Shown: piece by piece, positions 1 to 10,373 of the stretch
How positions within the stretch are numbered: the first letter of the stretch is position 1
Layout: every line of letters starts with the position of its first letter
From: Multifurca ochricompacta
Taxonomy: Eukaryota > Basidiomycota > Agaricomycetes > Russulales > Russulaceae
DNA: 64,000 nucleotides
Assembly: GCA_022496185.1 (NCBI GenBank)
Contig: WTXG01000021.1
Coordinates: forward strand, 248,001-312,000
Reading direction: 5' to 3'
Position numbers and translations under genes: made by a program
The notes under the pieces: model-generated
Database searches by the model: none
Told to the model about the DNA's origin: nothing
What the model saw: only the letters and a program-made list of their open reading frames with translations

Positions 1-1307
1 TCAAACTTACACTCTGGAAAGATAATCAAAAGGTGGAGGCAAAAGTATTTGGTTCGTCACGGCTTTACTTCGAACTGTTAGACTTTCTGCTTACCAGTAG
101 TCAGAGGTTGGCACGCCAGTCCTGCCACGGTTTTTTCTCGTTACAAGCCAGTCTGGTGTCAAGTCTATGACCTTATCTCTTGATGGCGCGCGCGAGCGCG
201 TTATTGGGCCCAATCACGCTGTTGTTCAATGCGTCTCGGCTATGTGGACATACCGATACCACAATGGATATACTGTGACGCTCCGCGGACCATTTACGGC
301 ACATGTCTTCGTGATTCCTAGCGCAGCTCAGAACGGTGGCCCAGGACAATCTGCACCGCATTCTACGTTTACGCTCAAAATCGATCACATCCAGTTCGAC
401 TCTAATCTGTACGAGAAACACGTCGCGGTGGATGTGATAGGTGGGAATCGTCTCGATGTCAACAAAACCCCACAGGTACGCAATGCGCCAACCCCGTCAC
501 CGATTATGAACGGTACAAGTATACCGCCACCCCCTCCGCCCCAGCCGCCTCAGCCGCCTCCTCCCCAAGCGGGCCAGAGAGATGATGAAAGATGGGAAGA
601 GCCTCGGATAACTTATGAGCGCGCATTTATTCCGGCGGAGCCAGTGAATGCGTTTGGCATCCCTCAAGCTACCATGAGATGTCTCGAGGTACGTGTTTCG
701 AGCGTGGGCATCTTTCGCGCAAATATTAATAAATCTTTGTTTGCCAGTTGGCGGAGAGTGTAGCGCAGATGACTGATCTCATGGAGTACTCGCGTGAAAC
801 AAAATTTGGTCCGTTAGGTGCGTGTATTCGCTAACATGAAAAGTCTAGCTTGCAGGCTGACGTGCCTGTCGATTAGATACACTAAAGCTGTTCGCGCAAA
901 AAATTCGGGAAATGCCTATGCATTCGCATCCTCAAGCTCAGTTCCTTCCTGAGGGCATGAGCGCAGGACCATCAACGCATTCGTTGTATACCCCCAACTT
1001 ACCGTCTACGGTGCCATCTTCAATGCAGCTCCCACCTACAACGAGTTCTCAAAGCACACAATCAACAATTTCTCCTGCGTCATCGCCAGACAAGGCTAAA
1101 GGTACACCGCAACAAGCTAACGCGCCCAATCCAGTTGCTCCAGCTTCTGCTGGTTCATCGACGCCGTCGATGGCGAACTCGACGCTGAAGCGTAAGGGAG
1201 GAGGAGGTAGAGAGACAGCATCACCGACAACCTCAAATGCGGAACAGTCTTCCGTTACTACGAAGCGTAATTCTCGGAAACGGGGACGGACTACGGGCGG
1301 GAATTGA
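1..1307 (+). CDS. LIM-domain-binding protein (LDB/SEUSS-like), C-terminal part
   Basis: Partial at the left window edge. Spliced exons 1-51, 105-688, 748-817 and 877-1307 (introns 52-104, 689-747, 818-876, all GT-AG, 53-59 nt) give one continuous frame ending at TGA 1305-1307. The core contains the stretch TLRGPFTAHVFV followed by PAEPVNAFGIPQATMRCLE, which I recognise from fungal LIM-binding proteins (PF01803-type). These are nuclear adaptors that bridge transcription factors and co-regulators. The middle carries a run of proline codons near 520-565. The tail after about 900 is Ser/Thr/Pro-rich and ends in a basic Lys/Arg segment that could act as a nuclear signal. The family assignment comes from remembered sequence similarity; partners in this organism are unknown. 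Confidence 0.75.
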
Positions 1308-2213
1308 TTTTTTTTTTTGATGCCCGTTTGGGGCATGGTTGTTGTCGTCCCTCCTGCTGATCCGTTTCTGTTCTGGTTTGTTTTGAAATTGTCTGTGTAT
1401 TTGCCCTTTTGCCCCCCCCCCCCTCCTCCCCCTCCTCTCCCCTTCTCCCCCCCTTCTTTCCTGTCTGCTCGCTCGCATTCGGTAATTCAAGCATCTCGTC
1501 CTGCAATATGCTAGAAGTTACATGTATTCTACGGACACATTTCTCCCTCCTCCCCCCCTCTCGCCCCCTTCCTCCTCACCTCTACACCTCCCCCCCTCCT
1601 CCTCTTCTTCCTGCTTCGCTTCTTCCGTTCTTGCGCACCGGGATTTGCCGTCTGTCCATGTTTTATAGCGTCGTATTTATCCACATTGTACGTATCCTAT
1701 ATCTCCCCGGGTGCTTGGTGCGCAACAAAGCTACTCTAGTAATGCACCTCAAACTGTTTTTTTTTCTTCTCATGGATCGATTTCATCGAGGGGGAGACAC
1801 CTCGGATCGATATGAAAAAAAGAACGGGGATATCTTAGGATATAGCACCGAATATGTATAGAGGCGCCCATTGCCCATTATCTATCCAGTAAACGCTCCC
1901 CGTCTCATGACCTCCACCGATACGCATTTGGTTTTAAAAGAAAAGAAAATGCACCCTGTGAACCACCAAATGAATTATGAAGAAGAACGAGGGTAACACC
2001 GTGCTACTCGGTAGAACACTGAATACCGTAAATGGCTAATGGCGCATGCTCGCGCCCTGTCACTCAATCAAAGTCCCCCCCCCCCCCGTGACCGGCCGTT
2101 GCGTGGCCGTGGATACTCACGGTCGGTAATGGTGTGTGATATATATCACACACAACGCCGAAGCTTGCAACCCCAAACCCCTTAAACCTTCCTCCTTTCC
2201 CCCCCTTCTCCCC
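1308..2213. other. intergenic, convergent 3' ends, C-rich tracts
   Basis: This lies between the 3' ends of the LIM-binding gene and the PNUTS-like gene. It is strongly pyrimidine-biased on the + strand: C/T runs at about 1410-1460 and 1540-1620, and an uninterrupted C tract at about 2076-2086. Open frames here are products of low complexity. No gene or RNA is recognised. Confidence 0.6.
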
Positions 2214-5200
2214 TTAGTTGTAACTCTGCTCGTGGCTGAAGTTGCACTGATCACCGTACTTGCATCTGTTTCGACATCAAATTTCTCATTAGTTCTTTCA
2301 CGCCTCCGGCAGAGAGGAGGGGGGGGACAGGTGCGTGCGTGGGAATATGTGCTTGCCTTCCTTGTGCATAGAACGAGCAAGGTATTCGCGATCTAAACTG
2401 TCTAATACCATCCAGTGGGCGGCCTCGCCCGCGCCCCCGGCCGGTCCCTCCGCCCCATCTTGGTTCGTCTGGCGCAGGAGGCCAGCGATCACGTGGCGCG
2501 CCACTAGCATCCGTGCCGTCTGCCGGGAACACCGGGGTTTGTCCATCCCAGTCCTGTTGATCACCTTGTGACTGTGACGACTGTTGTTGCTGTTGTTCTT
2601 GTTCTTGTTGCTGTTGCTGCTGATGCTGCGTGGCAAACATTTGTGCAAGTTGTTGAAGTTGTTCTTGCGGAATGCTGCTCGCTAGCTGAGCTAATAAAGT
2701 TGGATCGAAAGTCGGCGCAGGCGCCATATCAGGTGCCGTTAAACTTGTCCCCGCACCCTCAGCGGCAAGTTGTCCGACGAGTTCGGAAACACTTGCACTA
2801 GTTAATGACCCTACCGTCATTGGGGTTGGCCAAGAAATGGCGTCGATCGCAGCGCCTGCAAGCATGTTTATCACATTCTCATCGACTTGTTCTTGGGAAA
2901 GTATCAAGACGGGCGGCAAATCCGCGGGCGAGTCAGGTATCGGCTGTGCAAGATAAGATGCACCGAGAGCGGTAAGTTCACGCTGCTCCTGGGCACCGCG
3001 TTCTTGGCTGTCTTCTCCCCGCGGACGGGCTCCAATGTCCTCTGGCATATCAATGGCTAACGGGTGCGGTGTCAGTGCGGCGGGTTCTTGTTGCATGTGA
3101 GCGATGCTTACGTTGTGGCTCGGACCAATCGAGAAGCTCTTCGAATAAGTGGGCATGCAGGGCGGCCCCCTCGCCTCTGTCCAATTCACGTACATTGTGC
3201 AGCGCGTGTGGTGTACCCTGTAAATCAGCAAGCGCGGCACGTAATTAATGTACTGTACAAATATTGATAGGAGGATGAGGCTGACATCAACGGGATCGTC
3301 ATCGTACACTGCTCTCTCAATGAGCTTCACCAACTCGAGCTGCCCATCGGGAGCCCATGTCACAGATTTCTTCTTTTTGAGAGGCTTGATACCAGATACC
3401 GCAGACAATGCTGCTGCTGCTGCTGCTCCATTGCCTGATGTATTGGGGGCAGCTGGTGATGGCCTACGCGCCCTCGCCATATCCTTCAATGCCTCTTGGA
3501 ATGCATCGGTCGACGATGGCTGTGCAACATTTGCTGGAGGCTCCTTCCTTGTTGCCACAGGTGTCGCTCCAGCGGGTGCCTTTTTGAAGCTTGGTAACTT
3601 TGGTTTTTGCTTGGGCGTTGAGAAAAACGAGGAGTCCGATTTCGATTCTTTCACCGTCGCCCCCACAACCGTCACCGTAGTTGCTGTTGATGGCCTTCCC
3701 TCCTTTTTGACAGTTACAGTGGGACGGGATGATGATGCTGCGGACAAGGCACTTTTCTTCGCTGGTGGACCGGCCTTCGACGGCGCGTCAAGTAGCTTGC
3801 GCTTCTTTTGTTTCGCATCTACTCATATTCAGACGGGAATGATAAATCCAATGAACCCGTTACGAACAGACGAGATCAAACTCACCGTGCGTATCGTCAT
3901 CTGTAGGCATAACCTGGTCCTGCATGAAGACAAACTGATTTCGCCACTTTCGTTCGAGATTCGCTGCCATGTCTTTGACCGCTATGGAACGTGTTGTATG
4001 AACGATTATCACAGTCAGACATCATTGTTCCTTTTCGTAGAGCATTTATAAAAAAAATAAAAAAATAAAGCGCATTGAAACGTTAATTGGTGCATTAATT
4101 GCAACCCACAAACGGCATTGCACGGGGCGTATCGACTTGGAATAAGTAAAAAGTAAGTACTCACCAGGCATAGGTGCATCCTTCGCGAGCTTGCGCACAA
4201 TTTTTCCAATTTTGGAAGAGACGAGGGTCTCGCCCATAAAAGGCAGGCGGTCCGCGATCTGACCATCACCGAACCATGCAGGGTCATTTAACGGCATGAC
4301 AATAATAGATGAAAGATAACGCCAAAAAAACGATGAGGCGCAGAAACAGCGAATAAAAAACGAAGGAAACACACATGAAGTAACGGCATGATAGTCTCCA
4401 GCACTTGATCATCTGCATTGATGGTGGCCCCTGCTCTCAACCAATCCCGCGTAATATCCATCGCGGAAATATTCTCGAGCCAAGCCCGAAAATAATTATT
4501 TCCAGCGTTGTCTCGGATCTTGGTGAGGATATCGAGTCTAGTCTGCGGATTCACATCCGAAATGCCGTATTCTACAATTCGGCTAACAAGTTGCTGCACG
4601 CTACGAGCACCACCGGAAAAGCTCTTCGTCTGAAGAGAAGGCTTAATAGAGTTAAGGAATGCCTCTCGGCGGCTCTGCGACGGAAGGACGAGAGAATCGG
4701 ACTGCGTTGTCGCGGTATAGAAAGAGGAAGGAGGGATGGATGATAGGTGCTGGGGAGCATGGAGGGCAAACGGGGAAAGCGTGCCTTGCGACGGCTGTGA
4801 TTGTTGCGACTGGGGATGTGTTTGCGTTTGTGTTGCCTGGGAAAGATTGGACGTCAAGGGGGAAGGGGATGCCTGCGTGTATGCAATAGATAATGATGAT
4901 AATTGAGGGTACTGGGAATGCAATGATAGATGATGCTGGGGTGCTTGTTGTTGGGAAACAGTGGTTGGTGAAGAATATGAAAGCGGTGGGGATGAAGTGC
5001 TGAGAGTTGTTAATGCGGGGCTGGCAAATCTACGAGTAAATGCGTGTTATAGAAACTCGGCAACTAGAAAACGCACTCAATATTAGGCTGAGAGGATTGG
5101 GATGGTGGAGATTGAGGAGAAGTCGTTGATGTTGCGCCGTTTAAGGTAGAATACGTTGACAAAGGCACTTGCCCTGGCTGAGGTGACCAGGATGAAGTGC

Positions 5201-5624
5201 CATAAGTGATCCCATTGTAGGGAGCGGGAACGGAAGGTAGGAAGAAGTTGTTGGGGTAATTGAAGAATGAGGAAGAGGTGGTAAGGGATGTTGAGGATGT
5301 CTGTGGCGCTGGATATATCTCCAGTTAGGCTGACTTTGTAACGTCGCAGTCGCATACAGGACCCGAGTCATGAGGACGGGGGGGGGCACGCGGGTGCTTA
5401 CCAGATAGGTCCCCCAAGCCAAAGTCGTGCAAATCAATGTTTCCCGAGACTGAGGGGGCACCATTCGAGCCAGACGCGGATGACGGTGAAGGGTCTTTCC
5501 AATCGGTCGAATTTGGAGGTCGTTGGGAATCAGCAAGGTCATTCTGAACAACAACCTGCGATGACCGAGCAACTTGGGTGGGTGAATGCTGCAACCAGCC
5601 GGACGTATTTGAGAATACGTCCAT
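2214..5624 (-). CDS. PNUTS-like protein phosphatase 1 nuclear-targeting subunit (TFIIS-N + RVxF + CCCH finger)
   Basis: Nine exons on the minus strand (5402-5624, 5077-5308, 4375-5029, 4165-4258, 3886-3981, 3286-3818, 3112-3217, 2357-3056, 2214-2265) sum to 2691 nt, or 896 residues. Order of parts: a Ser/Gln/Pro-rich N-terminus; a TFIIS N-terminal (LW) helical bundle spanning exons 3-5, including RLPFMGETLVSSKIGKIVRK; a basic segment; KKKSVTWAPDG, a PP1-docking RVxF-type motif; a Gln-rich stretch; an RG-rich patch; and a C-terminal C-x7-C-x5-C-x3-H zinc finger. This order matches vertebrate PNUTS/PPP1R10, which targets PP1 to RNA polymerase II and chromatin. The finger is split by intron 2266-2356, which begins GC rather than GT. 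The ATG at 5624 is chosen because the upstream in-frame codon is GTG. The donor of exon 6 could also lie 6 nt earlier. Confidence 0.82.
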
Positions 5625-6273
5625 TCGTCGTTCGTTGGTCACTTTAATCTCTTCTTCTCTTTTTCTCTTTTTCTTTTTTCTTTTCCTTTCTCTGTTGTGA
5701 GTTCGCTACTGACGACTGGCAAATACACAATTACGGCTCAAAAATGGTGTAACCGAACCGTAAAAGACGAGGAGAGAATGATGAAAAACCGAACTTTCTG
5801 GGATGATACCGCTAACAGAAACGCCAGCTGGGACAAAAGTCTTGAAATGGCCACTCTGGAGGAGCGTTTTCAGTCGTCGTGGACGGCTTATTATCGCTCA
5901 CGGCTCACAAAAACGGGCACCTTTTGAACTTTAGCTCAGCTTAAATCTCCGCTTATTTTAATTTACACTCCGAAAAGAGGTCTTTTCACAGAGGCCCAGA
6001 GGTAGACAGAGGCGCCTTTTTAACAAGAACGAGAACGACAAGAAGGAAACAACAAAGGGGAAAGTAAAAGGGAAAAGTAAAAGGAAGGGGAAACTCACTG
6101 TACTACTGTACTAAGTTTTGAAAAAGTTGAAACATCTCATCCTCACCCTAACGTAAATTCAACCTTCGCGCGCTAAGGTAAACCACTCTTTCGTTTCACC
6201 CTTCCTCTCCCCCTCCCCCTCAACCCCTTTCTCTCTATTATAGGCATATACCACTTGGAGCTTCTTTGCCCCA
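5625..6273. promoter_or_regulatory. divergent intergenic region, probable shared promoter
   Basis: The 649-bp gap lies between two divergent start codons (PNUTS-like at 5624, HMG-box at 6274). A long pyrimidine tract occurs on the + strand at 5647-5693 and another at about 6199-6238 just upstream of the HMG start; such CT tracts are common in fungal promoters. No TATA box is obvious. The promoter role is inferred from gene orientation. Confidence 0.45.
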
Positions 6274-7340
6274 ATGGCGAATTCACTTCACGACCCTGTC
6301 ATTGCCCAACTCGAACGTCAAAAATTAACGGTTATTCTCTTCCTTTGCCATGCCATCCTTTGGTTATGTTCATCCTCCTTGTTATTTAGCTCATCGCAAG
6401 TCTGAGCTCTGTTGCGGAACAAATGCGTCACTGCGCGAATGTTGCCGACCAATTTGCGCAGATGCTTACACAGGCCCCCATTAATGAACATTCCTTGGTG
6501 TCCCCAATCCTACCGGGAGCTACACATGCGGGAAGTAAGCGTCACGGGACGGAGGAGGAAGAGATCGATGGTTCAACTAAAAAGAGACGCGTCGCGAACA
6601 AGAAGACAAGGGACCCAGACGCGCCGAAACGCGCAGCATCCTCCTACATTTTCTTCCAGAATGATTTGCGCCAGGAACTGCGTAAGCAACACCCCGATAT
6701 CAGCCCAGCAGAGATAATGGCTAGGGTCTCAAAGCAATGGGCAGAGATGATGCCGGAACAGAAGGCGGTTCGCGTTATTTTTTTTTTTTTGAATCGTCTT
6801 ACAGTCTCCACTCCTAACACTGCCATGTAGCCCTATGAGCGCCTTCAGGCCGAGGCTAAACAGAAGTGGGAGGCTGAGAAACGAGCCTATGATGAGCGCC
6901 GCGGTGTCGTAGCACCTATTACAAAACCTGCTGGCCGTGGTAAGGCTGCAGCAACAACGGCTGGGGAAGAACCAGTGCACCCAGTTTCGGCGGGTTCAAT
7001 CGTTCGCACGTTTCATTCATGAGCGCGCTTAAAGTGCTAAAAAGAGTTTCAGGGCACCAAATTAGCGCGAAAGTCTCCCGAGTCAAGTGATTCTTCCACT
7101 GACACAAACTCATCTGACAAATCAGAGGGGGAGGAAGAGGGCGCAGGTGGAAATTCAGATGAAGAGGATGAGGATGAGGATGAGAAGATGGAAGAAGAGC
7201 CGCTCGCACCTCCTCGACCACAGACGAAGAGCAAGGGAAAGAGCAAAACCGAGATTAATGTGAAGCCGAAGAGCAAAGTGAGCTCAGCCGCAATCCTGAT
7301 GCCAGCACGTCAGGAAAAAAAGAAGAGAAGCAAGGCGTGA
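6274..7340 (+). CDS. HMG-box DNA-binding protein with acidic tail
   Basis: Four exons (6274-6330, 6390-6767, 6831-7001, 7053-7340) give 297 residues; all introns are GT-AG. The single HMG box begins at DPDAPKRAASSYIFFQND and continues through ISPAEIMARVSKQWAEM. It is interrupted by the intron at 6768-6830 and resumes with PYERLQAEAKQKWEAEK. A basic KKRRVANKK sequence just before the box is a likely nuclear signal. After the box come a short Ala/Gly-rich linker, a Ser/Asp/Glu-rich acidic run and a Lys/Arg-rich C-terminus. Layout resembles fungal Nhp6/Hmo1-type or NHP10-like non-sequence-specific architectural proteins; which one cannot be settled. The acidic tail may be an intramolecular regulator of DNA binding, as known for HMGB proteins. 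Confidence 0.85.
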
Positions 7341-8000
7341 AGTGGATGACTCCACCTGACACTGCTCACAAGACCGACTGACTAGTTTCCCCGACCGATT
7401 GACTGATCTCGTTCTGTGCTTACTGCTTACCGTACACGCACCCTGTTTAGTATTTTTCGCCGTGCTTCTGCGACCCTACTGGATGTTACTACATACCTTA
7501 TATGCTTATCTTGATCGGTTCCTGGTCGGCGTGAATTGTACATCTCTCGAATTGACGTTGCGCCCGATTCCATATGGAAATACCTGAGATACGACATGCG
7601 ACATGCGAAATGCAGGGTCAGTGCTAGTGTGTTAGTGTTAGTGTTACCAAGCCAAGTAAAGTAAAAAATGTGAACTGGATTGAACTGAACTGGGTCGAAC
7701 CGGACTGGACACTGATGTTTTCTAACCTAACTAACCCATAACATACATATACATCTATACACATACACATACACATGCATATACACATGCACTTCCACGC
7801 CGCGGACACTTTCGGTAAGACCGGCCGGGGCACGACTTGTCAGCAGATCCAATAGGTGGGTGGGTGTGATTGATCAATGGCGATGTGCCACCCCCCCACC
7901 CCTGCCCCCAAGTGTGGGATATATAATACTCCTACTTATCGAGTCACTCCACTCCTCTCCGCATACCACCATTTCCTTTCCTCCACTTATCGATATACAC
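7341..8000. repeat. intergenic with simple repeats
   Basis: The gap between the HMG-box gene and the WW-domain gene. It holds short GTTAGT repeats at about 7628-7645, an alternating ACTGGA/GAACTG stretch at about 7673-7712, and an ATACAC-type microsatellite at about 7740-7790. No gene is recognised; the last 150 bp are probably the promoter of the next gene. Confidence 0.5.
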
Positions 8001-9008
8001 ATGTCTGCTCCCCCTCCAGCATACAACCCCCCGTTAACCCTGACCGTAGATCGCTTCCTGAGGGCTGGATCTCTCGCTATGATGAGAAGTGCGTCTTTCT
8101 CCACCTGTTTTCTGATGGAACTTTTCTAACCCGATCCTGCGCGATTATTTCAATAGTTATCGTGCGTGGTGCGTTAGAACGCATAGTCTGGCAGTGACCG
8201 CTCTGTCTTACCCCTTGTCCGTGGGATAATTGCTTTTTGGCAGGTATTACGTAGATACACGAGCACACCCTCCCCGCTCGTCCTGGGATCATCCTCTTGG
8301 CTCACCGTCTCCTCCACAGCCAGTGGGCTATGCACCACCAGCTAACCCCCCGCCGAGCCGTCCCATTACAGTAGCAGTACCCATCGTACCAAGGCCAATC
8401 ATACGGCGGGTCGCAATACAATCACCCCTCGCAGTATCAGAGCGGATTCCCAGCGGCCAGCAGAGCAGCGTGGCTATTCGGGTGCACGCCACAAGGCGGA
8501 TATCGAGCTATGGTATGGCGGACCCCCTGGCGTTTATGGTAATCAACATGGCAACAACAGCAACCGCCACAGCCAGGTATTATTTTTTTATTGGCGCACA
8601 GGATGTGGTGATACCCAGCTTACTTTGATATATTTAGTATATTCACAGCCTCCACCTCAGGTCACACAGCAGCCCGCACGCGGACGGGGTGGTGGTATGG
8701 GGATGGGGACTGCGCTTTTAGGTGCGCTGGAATATTCTGCATGGTGCCGAACCACATGACTAGACTCACGTCATCCCCTTCCCCCTTTATGCGGTAGCTG
8801 GCGGCGTGGGTTTAGCGGCGGCGCATTGATTGCTAACGCGTTTGAGATCATGAAGATAGAGTAGAACAGGAGGCATACGACCAGGGTCAGCCGAAGTTCT
8901 TACTCCTAGGTGCCTTATGTGGTGACTAACATGTTTATGTGCGGTGGGCGCGTTACAGGCTACGGTGATGGTCAAGACAATGACTATGACGGAGGAGGGG
9001 ACTGGTAG
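8001..9008 (+). pseudogene. WW-domain protein gene broken by several apparent one-base deletions
   Basis: The start ATG at 8001 encodes MSAPPPAYNPP (a PPxY-like motif). The WW domain that follows (LPEGWISRYDEK, then after an intron YYVDTRAHPPRSSWDHPLG) lies in another frame, the switch falling in the C6 run at 8029-8034. Downstream coding signatures remain visible but in shifting frames: a Gln/Tyr/Gly-rich region, RGRGGGMGMGTALL (about 8673-8720), GGALIANAFE, then DHEDRVEQEAYDQG near 8845-8884. After an intron, a Gly/Asp-rich tail ends at TAG 9006-9008. Each frame switch is explained by one missing base (about 8034, 8815, 8844 and probably one or more in 8390-8560). Basidiomycetes have abundant intact proteins of this design, so this is either a decaying gene or, as for HEM12 below, a consensus with missing bases. 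The function of the family is unclear beyond binding proline-rich ligands. Confidence 0.65.
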
Positions 9009-10373
9009 ATGCTTTGATGTCGGGAGGAATGTACCAGATCATCGTTGGTATTCCATAAGTGATGACCCTCCCCTCGAGAGTACCAAGCCCGTTCGGTCCT
9101 AGAGTAATCTTTTCCCATGCATGGCTTCAGCCTCTATCATGATGTGCTTTATCTACATGGCGCATCCAGCGGCTTTCTAGTTGTATTTATTCTCGATATC
9201 CAACATGCATGATACACCGAAATAGCGTATTTTGTCCTCGGAGGAGAGGTGGGAACACTTGGACTTTGGGAAGCTCGCTGGTGTAGTTATGAGAAGTACT
9301 ATACATGGCCTTCGAGATGGGTCATGAGACAGGTTCAGAAGGAGCCAGAATAGAAAGGCAAATTCCGCGCGGCATTGTAGTCTCAATTCAGGTTCGGGCG
9401 AGTTTTCGAAGCGCGTTTGTGCAACAGGCGACAGGCGCATGCCACTTGGAGCAAAGCAAAAAAAGAGTTGGGTATTGGTTGGCCTTGAGGTCTCAAAGTG
9501 CGCCACGTTCAAAGTCAAGGCGATGATGATAATTCCCGAGGAATATCCTTGAAATAGATACGTTTGGCCTTGACTATTTACCAATAAGAATTGTCGGTCA
9601 GGTGTCTGACGGGGTCTGACAGTCGTCTACACGTGGTGAGAACCAAAATAGGCGAGGGTAGGCACACACACGGTGAGGAGGAGGGGAAGGGCGGAGAGGC
9701 TTAAGTTTCTGAATATGAATATGAATATGAATAAGAAAGTGACCTTCCTTCCTTTACACACGAGGCTAATCCACGGAGCACGGAGACCGCCCATTGCGCT
9801 CATACAGTATCTAGTCTCTTCTGATCTGATCAGTATCAGTATCAGTATCAGTATCAGTATCAGTATCAGATATCAGATATTAGCAGCATTCAGAGGGTTC
9901 GGCAACAACGGCGACCCTCATGCGTGAGGCGAGGAAAGTCTATGCCAATCACGCCCAATCCCTAGTAACTTTGGTTGGCTCTGGCTCTAGCTCTAAGCTC
10001 TAGCTGTTGGCTCTGGCCCTCTCTGCCCTCGTGTTTTCGTGGCGTGGCGTGGCTGATCAGGTGGTAGTAGCCGCCATTCCCCGGTCAGTCTCGGTCAGAC
10101 CGGTCAGGTCCGAACAAGTCAGGTCAGCTTGATCTGATCAGACCAAACCCAGAGCGAGTCAGATCGCGCGGTCTTTGCCGAAAGCGGAGCCGGGGGGTGT
10201 TAATTTTAATTTTTCAATTGAAATGAAATTAATTTTTTTTAACTCACAGCTCAGTCTTTTATTCCACAACACAACAACCACAACCACAACAACGTACGGG
10301 AACGGGAATAAAAACCACTGTATTCCAGTTTTTCTTGTTTGGCAAGCACCAATCGTGCATTGGTCTTGAGACC
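9009..10373. other. long intergenic region with microsatellites
   Basis: 1.36 kb with no gene I can support. Contents: GAATAT-type repeats at about 9711-9735; a CAGTAT hexamer array at about 9828-9872 running into CAGATAT units; degenerate CTCTGG/CTCTAG repeats at about 9975-10020; and GGTCAG-rich sequence at about 10080-10160. The final 180 bp, A/T-rich with CAACAACC units, presumably contain the RAD16 promoter. Confidence 0.5.

Noticed and set aside
1409..1861. 150-codon frame rich in proline
   Set aside because: Translation of C/T simple sequence; no conserved domain and no splice context.
3248..4051. 267-codon + strand open frame
   Set aside because: It is antisense to the coding exons of the PNUTS-like gene and has low-complexity composition; the minus strand carries the domains.
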